Positions 50,638-57,662 of a stretch of DNA of 64,000 nucleotides are shown piece after piece. The stretch comes from Rhodococcus sp. 14-2483-1-2 (GTDB lineage Bacteria > Actinomycetota > Actinomycetes > Mycobacteriales > Mycobacteriaceae). Position numbers and translations under genes: made by a program. How positions within the stretch are numbered: position 1 is the stretch's first letter; each line of letters opens with the position of its first letter. A model generated the notes under the pieces. That model was not told the origin of the DNA and did no database searches. It saw only the letters and a program-made list of their open reading frames with translations. The DNA lies in assembly GCF_002259405.1 (NCBI RefSeq), contig NZ_NPFW01000022.1, positions 62,001-126,000 on the forward strand, in the 5' to 3' direction.

Positions 50638-51108
50638 ATGTGCAAGATGTGTCAGGGCTTCGGCGTCGACGAGTACATCGGAGACGTCAGGCGCACCATG
50701 GAGCAATTCGGGTGGGCATTGCAATACGTCGAATCCGAGGTCGACCGTGACGGAATCCACCCGGCGTTCTGTTACACCGTCGGCCTCACCGATTTCGGGA
50801 GTCCGGAAATAGTCCTGACGGGGCGTGGGCCGACCGAATCCTCTCGGATACTCAACGCACTCGGCGCGTCGGTGGCCTCGGGGATGCTGGAACTCGAAGC
50901 CGGAATCGGTTGCTCTGCCGCGGGATTCGAGATATTCACCATCGATGTTCCGGACTGTGCGGACATTCTGTACACGGCATCCGACGTGTACGGCACAGGT
51001 TGCTTCAGTGCCGTACAGGCGGTGTGGAAGGACCTGGAAGGTGCACTCCCGTGGGAGGGCATCCCGTCGACGGTGGTCCAGCCGGTCCTCGGGCCGGTGC
51101 CCGTCTGA
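50638..51108 (+). CDS. DUF4262 protein
   Basis: A 156-residue soluble protein: MCKMCQGFGVDEY at the start with two Cys, then HPAFCYTVGLTDFGSPEIVL, which matches the DUF4262 core. Its role is unknown. GGGGGAG lies just before the ATG; the longer frame to 50491 overlaps the helicase start region and is not supported. It is followed by a hairpin terminator. It is divergent from the DEAD-box gene by 145 bases. Confidence 0.82.
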   Translation: MCKMCQGFGVDEYIGDVRRTMEQFGWALQYVESEVDRDGIHPAFCYTVGLTDFGSPEIVLTGRGPTESSRILNALGASVASGMLELEAGIGCSAAGFEIFTIDVPDCADILYTASDVYGTGCFSAVQAVWKDLEGALPWEGIPSTVVQPVLGPVPV

Positions 51109-51129
51109 CCGGGTTGCCGGTACGTCTCA

Positions 51130-51164
51130 CCGGTGGCGCTGCGTGATGCACGCAGCGCCACCGG
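51130..51164. terminator. Hairpin terminator between DUF4262 and gnd
   Basis: Perfect 16-base arms (51130-51145 and 51149-51164) with an ATG loop, between convergent genes. It can serve both. Confidence 0.87.
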
Positions 51165-51178
51165 CGCACGATCGTCGG

Positions 51179-52630
51179 TCAGGCTTCGATCTCGGAACGA
51201 TCGCCGCTCCACAGAGTGTGGAACTTTCCTTCCGAGTCGGTTCGCTCGTAGGTGTGCGCCCCGAAGAAGTCCCGTTGTCCCTGGGTCAGAGCGGCAGGTA
51301 GACGCTCTGCCCGCAACGCGTCGTAGTAGGAGAGCGAGGACGCGAACGCGGGGACCGGAATGCCCAACGAGGCCGCGGTGATGACGACCCGACGCCAGCT
51401 GTCGATGGCGTTCTCGATGGCATCACGGAAGTACGGGGCCAGGATCAAGCTCGGCAGTTCGGCGTTGTCGTCGTACGCGTCCTTGATGCGATCGAGGAAC
51501 CGAGCGCGAATGATGCAGCCACCGCGCCAGATCGTGGCGAGGTCACCGGGATGCAGATTCCAGTCGTATTCGGTACTGCCCGCGGCGATCTGGTCGAAGC
51601 CCTGTGCGTAGGCGACGATCTTCGACGCATACAGAGCCCGACTGATGTCGTGCGTGAACTGCTCGGCGTCGGTGGGCTTGTCGGCGAGTGCTCCAGAGGC
51701 GAGCCCGACGGCTGCCTTGCGCTGAGCGCGTGACCCCGACAGAGCTCGAGCGAACACCGCCTCGGCGATACCGGTGACGGGAACGCCTAGGTCGAGGGCC
51801 GCCTTGACGGTCCAGCGACCGGTGCCCTTCTGCTCCGCGGCGTCGACGATCACGTCGACGAGAGGCTGACCGGTCTTCGCATCGACCTGGCGAAGAACCT
51901 CGGCGGTGATCTCGACGAGGTAGCTCTCCAGATCACCGTTGTTCCACTCGGTGAACACGTCCGCTACCTGAGCCGGCGTGTAGCCGAGGGCATCGCGGAA
52001 CAGGTTGTACGCCTCACCGATGAGCTGCATATCGGCGTATTCGATGCCGTTGTGGACCATCTTGACGAAGTGGCCGGAGCCGTCGGGTCCGATGTGGGTG
52101 CAGCACGGCGTGCCGTCGACCTGTGCTGCGATGGATTCCAGCAGCGGCCCGAGAGCTTTGTAGGACTCTGCCGGACCACCGGGCATGATCGACGGTCCGT
52201 TGAGAGCGCCTTCTTCGCCGCCGGAGATACCGGCACCGACGAAGAGCAATCCGCGCTCCTTCATGGCCGCCTCGCGACGGATGGTGTCGGTGTACAGGGC
52301 GTTACCACCGTCGATGATGATGTCGCCCTCCTCCATCGCGCCTGCAAGCTCCTCGATCACCGCATCGGTGGGGTCGCCTGCCTTGACCATGATGAGCACT
52401 CGGCGCGGCTTTGCGAGAGCGGCGACGAACTCCTGGATGGTTTCGGTGCGAATGAAGGTGCCCTCGGTGCCGTGATCGGCGATCAGGGCATCGGTCTTGG
52501 CGACGCTGCGGTTGTGCAATGCGACGGTGTGGCCGTGATGGGCGAAGTTGCGGGCGATATTGGAGCCCATGACGGCGAGTCCGGTGACTCCGATCTGAGC
52601 CAGTTCTGTCGGTTCTGCTGCTGAGGTCAT
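51179..52630 (-). CDS. gnd: 6-phosphogluconate dehydrogenase, decarboxylating
   Basis: A 483-residue enzyme of the oxidative pentose phosphate pathway giving ribulose 5-phosphate, CO2 and NADPH. GLAVMGSNIARNF (Rossmann), GISGGEEGALNGPSIMPGG, and KMVHNGIEYADMQ (catalytic lysine region) identify it. It is the long (about 480-residue) form. ATG 52630 begins the conserved part; the frame further upstream crosses the terminator-like hairpin and is not supported. It matches Rv1844c (gnd1) in order. Confidence 0.95.
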   Translation of the reverse strand: MTSAAEPTELAQIGVTGLAVMGSNIARNFAHHGHTVALHNRSVAKTDALIADHGTEGTFIRTETIQEFVAALAKPRRVLIMVKAGDPTDAVIEELAGAMEEGDIIIDGGNALYTDTIRREAAMKERGLLFVGAGISGGEEGALNGPSIMPGGPAESYKALGPLLESIAAQVDGTPCCTHIGPDGSGHFVKMVHNGIEYADMQLIGEAYNLFRDALGYTPAQVADVFTEWNNGDLESYLVEITAEVLRQVDAKTGQPLVDVIVDAAEQKGTGRWTVKAALDLGVPVTGIAEAVFARALSGSRAQRKAAVGLASGALADKPTDAEQFTHDISRALYASKIVAYAQGFDQIAAGSTEYDWNLHPGDLATIWRGGCIIRARFLDRIKDAYDDNAELPSLILAPYFRDAIENAIDSWRRVVITAASLGIPVPAFASSLSYYDALRAERLPAALTQGQRDFFGAHTYERTDSEGKFHTLWSGDRSEIEA

Positions 52631-52684
52631 ACCGACAGCTTTCCCTGCCGAGAGATTTCGCGCGCGCCAACCCCCCGGCAACGA

Positions 52685-52723
52685 CAACGGGTGCCGCATT
52701 CGCGAAGAATGCGGCACCCGTTG
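52685..52723. terminator. Hairpin terminator before gnd
   Basis: Perfect 17-base arms (52685-52701, 52707-52723) around GCGAA. It lies between the stop of the repeat-bearing DEAD-box helicase and gnd, so it ends the helicase transcript. Confidence 0.87.
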
Positions 52724-52765
52724 GTGCAGTTCAGGTCGGATCACGACCTCACGGTGACGAACCGA

Positions 52766-54487
52766 TCAGTGGCTGCGAGCCGGACCGTCGAAACCGTCGT
52801 ACGAACGGCGTTCCGTGCGGCTGCGGAAGCCTCCGGAGCGGTGCTCGTCCTGGCGGGGGCCGGACGCGGGACGACGGTTGTCGGAGCCACGGTACGAGCT
52901 CGAGTCGGAGCGACGCGGGCGATCGCCCTGGTAGCCCTCGCTGCTGCGCGGGTTGGAGCCCTGGTATCCGCCGCTGCTGCGGGGGTTGGAGCCCTGGTAG
53001 CCCTCGCTACGCGGGCTCGAACCCTGGTATCCGGTGCGGGGACGGTCACCCTGGTAGCCCTCGCTGCTGCGCGGGTTGGAGCCCTGGTATCCGCCGCTGC
53101 TGCGCGGGTTGGAGCCCTGGTATCCGCCGCTGCTGCGCGGGTTGGAGCCCTGGTATCCACCGCCGCTACGGGGATTCGATCCCTGGTATCCGGGACGGCT
53201 GTTCCGGTCGCGGGGAGCGGACTCGGCGCGCAGGGGCTCACCGGTCGGCTTCTTCGCCCCGGTGATGCTGTTCAGCTCGGCCGAACCGGGCGAGACGTTG
53301 ACGGCGGTGGCCTTGACACCGGCCATCCCGGTCAGACGCAGAACCTGACGACGCTGGTTGGGGAGCACGATCGCGACGACGGTGCCCTTCTCGCCTGCAC
53401 GCGCCGTGCGTCCTGCGCGGTGCAGGTAATCCTTGTGGTCTGCGGGCGGATCGACGTGGACGACCAGGTCGATGCCGTCGACGTGGATGCCGCGAGCGGC
53501 AACGTCGGTGGCGACGAGGACGGGGGTGCGGCCGTTCTTGAAGCGCTCGAGAACGCGGGTGCGCTGATTCTGTGCCTTGCCGCCGTGCAGTGACTCCGCG
53601 GCGATACCGAGCGCGCGCAGGCGATCGGTGATTCCGTCGCAGCCCAGCTTGGTACGCGCGAACATGATGGTGCGGCCGCCTTCGCGGGCACCGATCTCGG
53701 AGAGAACCAGATCCTTCTGACCCCGGTCGACCATGAGCACGTAGTGATCCATGGTCCGGACGCTGGCCTTGCCGTCCTGGGTGGAGTGCTCGACGTGATC
53801 GGGCAGGAACTGGCGTACCAGCGACTGAACCTCACGGTCGAGGGTGGCCGAGAACAGCATGCGCTGTCCGTCTGCCGGAGTGTCGGCGAGGACGGCACGT
53901 ACCTCGGGCAGGAAGCCCATGTCGGCCATCTGATCGGCCTCGTCGAGCGCGGTGATCTCGATGGAGTCCAGGATGCAGGTGCCCTGACGGAGGTGATCGG
54001 CGAGGCGACCCGGGGTGGCGACGAGGACATCGACTCCGCGGCGGAGCTGCTCGACCTGCTTGTTGAACGGGGTGCCGCCGACGGCGGGCATGACTCGCAG
54101 ACCCTGGGCATTGGCATAGGGAGCGAGGGATTCGACGACCTGGAACGCGAGCTCGCGGGTGGGGACCAGCACGAGCGAACGCGGGCGCTTGGCAGCCGGG
54201 CGGTCGGTGTGCAGCGACAGGCGCTGCAGGATCGGCAGGCCGAAGGCAAGGGTCTTGCCCGAGCCGGTCTGCGCACGACCGAGGACGTTCTTACCGGCGA
54301 TAGCGTCGGGAAGTGCCTTCTCCTGAATGGGGGAGGGCACGGTGATCGAGTTGCGCGCCAATGCGGCGACGACTGCCTCGGGCAGTCCGAGATCGGCGAA
54401 GGTGAAGGCCGGTGCCGCTGCGGGCGTCGGGACTGCCGTGGTGTCGGAAGTGGTGGAAACGGGTGTGTTGGAAACAGCGTGGGTCAC
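52766..54487 (-). CDS. DEAD-box RNA helicase with GYQG-repeat C-terminus
   Basis: A 573-residue RhlE-like helicase. The Q motif, AQTGSGKT, ALDEADQM, FSATLDRE and HRAGRTARAG are visible in residues 30-400. After about residue 430 comes a low-complexity tail with nine GYQG(S/D)xPR(S/T/R) units and an RSYDGFDGPARSH end. Such Gly/Arg/Tyr-rich tails bind RNA and may drive condensate formation. It uses a GTG start with GGAGAGG about 10 bases before. The roughly 200-base region upstream is non-coding and can fold (see the leader entry). Expression may be cold-controlled, as for relatives; this is inference. Confidence 0.92.
   Translation of the reverse strand: MTHAVSNTPVSTTSDTTAVPTPAAAPAFTFADLGLPEAVVAALARNSITVPSPIQEKALPDAIAGKNVLGRAQTGSGKTLAFGLPILQRLSLHTDRPAAKRPRSLVLVPTRELAFQVVESLAPYANAQGLRVMPAVGGTPFNKQVEQLRRGVDVLVATPGRLADHLRQGTCILDSIEITALDEADQMADMGFLPEVRAVLADTPADGQRMLFSATLDREVQSLVRQFLPDHVEHSTQDGKASVRTMDHYVLMVDRGQKDLVLSEIGAREGGRTIMFARTKLGCDGITDRLRALGIAAESLHGGKAQNQRTRVLERFKNGRTPVLVATDVAARGIHVDGIDLVVHVDPPADHKDYLHRAGRTARAGEKGTVVAIVLPNQRRQVLRLTGMAGVKATAVNVSPGSAELNSITGAKKPTGEPLRAESAPRDRNSRPGYQGSNPRSGGGYQGSNPRSSGGYQGSNPRSSGGYQGSNPRSSEGYQGDRPRTGYQGSSPRSEGYQGSNPRSSGGYQGSNPRSSEGYQGDRPRRSDSSSYRGSDNRRPASGPRQDEHRSGGFRSRTERRSYDGFDGPARSH
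52903..53191 (-). repeat. Nine-unit in-frame repeat in helicase tail
   Basis: Nine imperfect units of about 33 bases encode GYQGSNPRSSG-like peptides in the order SNPR, SNPR, SNPR, SNPR, DRPR, SSPR, SNPR, SNPR, DRPR. The copies are close enough in DNA to allow slippage, so the number may differ between strains. Confidence 0.85.
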
Positions 54488-54670
54488 GCAGTAAAGCCTC
54501 TCCGGATTACGGGCACGCCAATAAGCCCGAAGCTGAGAGCACCCGAAGAACCGGGAAACACGAAAAACAGCCAGAACACATTGATACGAGCCAGGGCACT
54601 GTCACCTGGCCATCAGAATGCAGATGAGAACTGCATAAAGTGGGGCTGTTTGTGCCATTTCGATTGCTAG
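54488..54670 (-). promoter_or_regulatory. Structured 5' leader of the GYQG-repeat helicase
   Basis: About 180 bases before the GTG carry no gene but contain stem candidates: GCCAGG-N9-CCTGGC (54590-54610), ATGCAG-N7-CTGCAT (54618-54636) and a weak CCCG/CGGG stem near 54545. A long leader is usual for DEAD-box helicases controlled at the RNA level. The rest of the gap to the peptidase gene holds the promoter but no clear -10/-35. Confidence 0.5.
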
Positions 54671-54764
54671 GTCGCGATGGCGACCGGTCTCTACTGTACG
54701 GGACGCAGCGCGAATTGTTCGAGTCGAGTCGATGTGACCTGTGCGACCCCGATCGCGTACGGAC

Positions 54765-55721
54765 TCACCCGACGAGCTTGCTCAGTTCCTCCAGCCACGG
54801 CATGGCCACGTAGATCGTCGGAAGAACGAGGATCACGACGGCCGCCGCGTAGGCGGCCGCGGCGATGCGCACATCGCTGCCTGGGCCGCTCAAGCGCTGA
54901 ACACGGATGAGGGTGTGCGGACCTCCGGCCGCCATCGCGCCACGCGGTGCGGTGGACCCGGCGCACGTGACGAGTGCCCTGGCCAACGGAGTGGGCCCGG
55001 TGACCTTGACTGCCGAGTCGTCTGCGAGCAGCTCGACCAGCAGCTGCACACTGCCGAGTGCCGACTTGCTGCGGACGATCCGTGGGAACGCTTCGTTGAC
55101 GGCGGTGAACGCTTCGAGGACCAGGTCGTGGCGGGCGCGCAGGTGTGACCGCTCGTGACTGAGGATGGCGGTGATCTCCGCCTCGGAAAGGCTGGCCAAC
55201 GTTCCCCGGCTGAGAACCACCCGCTGACGCAGACCGGGTAGGCAGTACGCGATCGGTTCGGCCGCGTCGAGTACGCGAATATCTGCATCGCGAAGACCAC
55301 GAAAAGGGTTCTCGCCCAAGTCGCTTCGATCGAGAAGATCGACGAGCACGCGATGCCTGGATCGTCGACGACGGGTTCTGACCGCTACCCGAACGACCGA
55401 GAACATGAGCTTGGCACCGATACCCAGCGTGATGGCGAGGACGACGACGTAGAGGATCCACAGGGGGAGACCGAGCGCGTCGATCTCGTCGGTGGGTGCC
55501 GTGGTGGGGCGACCATCCGGTCCTGGGACCAGCAGCAGACCGCCGATCGCGAGACCGGAGCTGAAAGCCGAGAGCACCGCTGCGAGAGCGATCGCCTGCC
55601 ACAGCACGAGCGCCGCGCGTGGTGACCGGTACGGCCAGCTCGCGCGCGCGAGCACTGCCGGAACCGGCCCAGCCAGGATCAGCGCGAGTACTGCGAATAC
55701 CAGCGCAGTCGTCGAGTTCAT
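54765..55721 (-). CDS. M56-family membrane metallopeptidase (BlaR1-like)
   Basis: A 318-residue membrane protease with about four helices (first at 5-25). The zinc motif HERSH sits in AILSHERSHLRARHD, and GLRQRVVLSRGTL precedes it. In relatives it cleaves the BlaI repressor. It lacks the penicillin-binding sensor domain of true BlaR1. It is preceded by the BlaI gene with a 23-base gap. No beta-lactamase lies in the window, so the target of this switch is likely elsewhere. Confidence 0.87.
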   Translation of the reverse strand: MNSTTALVFAVLALILAGPVPAVLARASWPYRSPRAALVLWQAIALAAVLSAFSSGLAIGGLLLVPGPDGRPTTAPTDEIDALGLPLWILYVVVLAITLGIGAKLMFSVVRVAVRTRRRRSRHRVLVDLLDRSDLGENPFRGLRDADIRVLDAAEPIAYCLPGLRQRVVLSRGTLASLSEAEITAILSHERSHLRARHDLVLEAFTAVNEAFPRIVRSKSALGSVQLLVELLADDSAVKVTGPTPLARALVTCAGSTAPRGAMAAGGPHTLIRVQRLSGPGSDVRIAAAAYAAAVVILVLPTIYVAMPWLEELSKLVG

Positions 55722-55744
55722 GTCCTCACTTACTGCCGCGAGCG

Positions 55745-56161
55745 TCAGTCCGTCGGACGGCCATCTCCAGCCGAAGGGGACTTCGATGTCGATTGTGCCA
55801 CTTCCAACGCGGCCAGCGCCTCACGGAGGGCGGCGGCTTCGTCGGCCCCCACCTGACCGACGAAGTGCACGAGTGCCGCTGCGCGTCCACCCGATGCCGG
55901 TGCCTGCGACAGTGCGTCGACCATGAGGCTCGCGACCAGCTCGTCGCGGCCGTGCAACGGTGCGTAGCGGTGCGCTCTGTCGTCGCGTTGCTGCACGACC
56001 AGCTTCTTCTTCGCGAGTCGCTGCAGCACCGTCATCACCGTCGTGTACGCGAGTTCGCGATGCGTCGCAAGTGCCTCGTGGACCTGTCGAACGGTCTGGG
56101 GATCCGACGACTCCCACAGATGGTCCATCACTGCGCGCTCTAGTTCACCAAGACCAGCCAT
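55745..56161 (-). CDS. blaI: BlaI/MecI/CopY-family repressor
   Basis: A 138-residue repressor. The winged helix starts LGELERAVMDHLWESSDPQTVRQVHEAL and has YTTVMTVLQRLAKKKLVVQQRDDRAHRY. The C-terminal part holds the usual dimerisation helices. It pairs with the M56 peptidase, as in mycobacteria (Rv1846c/Rv1845c). The GTACTAC/GTAGTAC palindrome 34 bases upstream is its probable operator, giving autoregulation and possibly control of the divergent esterase gene. Confidence 0.92.
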   Translation of the reverse strand: MAGLGELERAVMDHLWESSDPQTVRQVHEALATHRELAYTTVMTVLQRLAKKKLVVQQRDDRAHRYAPLHGRDELVASLMVDALSQAPASGGRAAALVHFVGQVGADEAAALREALAALEVAQSTSKSPSAGDGRPTD

Positions 56162-56195
56162 TCGTCCGAGTCTACGGCTACTCCGACGCGGATGC

Positions 56196-56214
56196 GTACT
56201 ACTCGTGGTAGTAC
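56196..56214. promoter_or_regulatory. BlaI-type operator palindrome
   Basis: GTACTAC-TCGTG-GTAGTAC: 7-base arms and a 5-base spacer, the TACTAC/GTAGTA core typical of BlaI sites, located between the blaI start and the divergent esterase gene. Confidence 0.75.
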
Positions 56215-56360
56215 CGACCGCCGAGGCGGTGTGCGTTCGGTCATAGTCGCCGCTGCCGGATTTCGGCGGGTCACCATCGACGCGGTGTCGCGGACGAATA
56301 TTCTGACGGTAGTTCGTGCCGCATCTCGGTCCGAATCCGTCAGACGAGCGGAGCTCTCAC

Positions 56361-57662
56361 GTGGATTGGTTCGATTCCCTTTCTTTGATCGACGGACCGT
56401 TGCCTGTCATCGTTGTCGTCGCCGGAGTACTCGGCGGTGTGTGGCTGCTCGTCTCCCGCTCGCGTCGGTACATGACGCGTGGGCTCCCGATTGCGGCAAC
56501 GGCGGCCGTCGTGGTCACCGTGATCGGTTACCTGATCGTCGAAAAGGTGTGGCGACCACTCCCGGATCCGATCGAGACGTCCATCTACGTCTGGATCGGG
56601 GTCGGCCTCGCGTCCCTGTTCGCGGTGACCCCACGTTCGGTCGCGGCGCACGGAGTTGTGGGTACGTTAGCGTCGGTCGTCGCGGCCGTGCTCGTTGTCG
56701 CAGTCTCGGCGCTGAACATCAACCTGAAGTTCGAGGCGTATCCGACCGTGGGTACTGCACTGGGGGTCGAATCCGCGAGCCGCATTCAGTTCTCCGACGT
56801 GCCTGCGGCGGTTTCTCGGACCGTCACCGGAACGCCGCTCGATTCCGTATGGACCTCACCGGCAGGAATGCCGTCTGCAGGACGGATCACCTCGGCTGCC
56901 ATCCCGGCCACGGCGTCGAACTTCTCTGCCCGCGACGCGCAGATATACCTTCCCCCTGCCTATTTCTCCGATCCACGTCCGCTGCTGCCGGTACTCGTAC
57001 TCCTCGCTGGGCAGCCGGGCGACCCGGAGGACTGGCTCAACGGCGGCAAGCTCGCCGAGACGATGGACGACTTCGCCCGCGACCACGCCGGCCTCGCGCC
57101 CGTTGTGGTCGTGGCCGACGGCACCGGTTCGCCGATCGACAACCCGCTGTGCGTCGACTCACCGCTGGGCAACGTCGACACGTACCTCTCGCGCGACGTA
57201 CCCGACTGGATCGACAGTTCTCTTCAGGTCGATCCGGATCGACGACACTGGGCGATCGGTGGACTGTCCTACGGCGGAACGTGTTCCATCCAGATGGCGA
57301 CAAACCATCCTGACGTCTATCCCACCTTCCTCGACCTGTCGGGTCAGACCGAGCCCAGTCTCGGAGACAGGGATCGCACCGTCCGGGAGGCCTTCGGCGG
57401 AAATCCGGCAGCGTTTGCTGCCGTGAACCCACTCGACCTGCTGAAATCGCGTCAGTACCCCGATTCGGCCGGAATTTTCGTCGTGGGGTCGGACGACAAC
57501 GACTACAAACCCGGTCAGCAAGAGATGTACAACGCGGCGAAGGCTGCCGGAATGGATGTGCAGTACGTGGAGGTTCCGGGCGGACACAGCTTCGCGGTGT
57601 GGTCGGAGGGGCTCCGACGCGAGCTGCCGTGGCTGGCAACGAGAACAGGGTTGATTTCGTGA
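56361..57662 (+). CDS. Membrane-anchored alpha/beta-hydrolase (esterase D type)
   Basis: A 433-residue protein. The first 130 residues hold four hydrophobic helices; the rest is an esterase-fold domain with the nucleophile elbow GGLSYGGT, a dipeptide ARDAQIYLPPAYF and a catalytic-histidine candidate in VPGGHSFAVW. This esterase-D branch includes mycolyltransferases, so a role on envelope lipids is possible, but no such motif beyond the fold is seen. GTG 56361 has GGAG 7 bases before; an earlier GTG at 56316 is weaker. Its stop overlaps the next start (GTGA). Confidence 0.8.
   Translation: MDWFDSLSLIDGPLPVIVVVAGVLGGVWLLVSRSRRYMTRGLPIAATAAVVVTVIGYLIVEKVWRPLPDPIETSIYVWIGVGLASLFAVTPRSVAAHGVVGTLASVVAAVLVVAVSALNINLKFEAYPTVGTALGVESASRIQFSDVPAAVSRTVTGTPLDSVWTSPAGMPSAGRITSAAIPATASNFSARDAQIYLPPAYFSDPRPLLPVLVLLAGQPGDPEDWLNGGKLAETMDDFARDHAGLAPVVVVADGTGSPIDNPLCVDSPLGNVDTYLSRDVPDWIDSSLQVDPDRRHWAIGGLSYGGTCSIQMATNHPDVYPTFLDLSGQTEPSLGDRDRTVREAFGGNPAAFAAVNPLDLLKSRQYPDSAGIFVVGSDDNDYKPGQQEMYNAAKAAGMDVQYVEVPGGHSFAVWSEGLRRELPWLATRTGLIS

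Noticed and set aside
52903-53191. The repeated blocks as a CRISPR array
   Set aside because: Units are contiguous, in frame with a helicase, have no unique spacers and encode a regular GYQG peptide.
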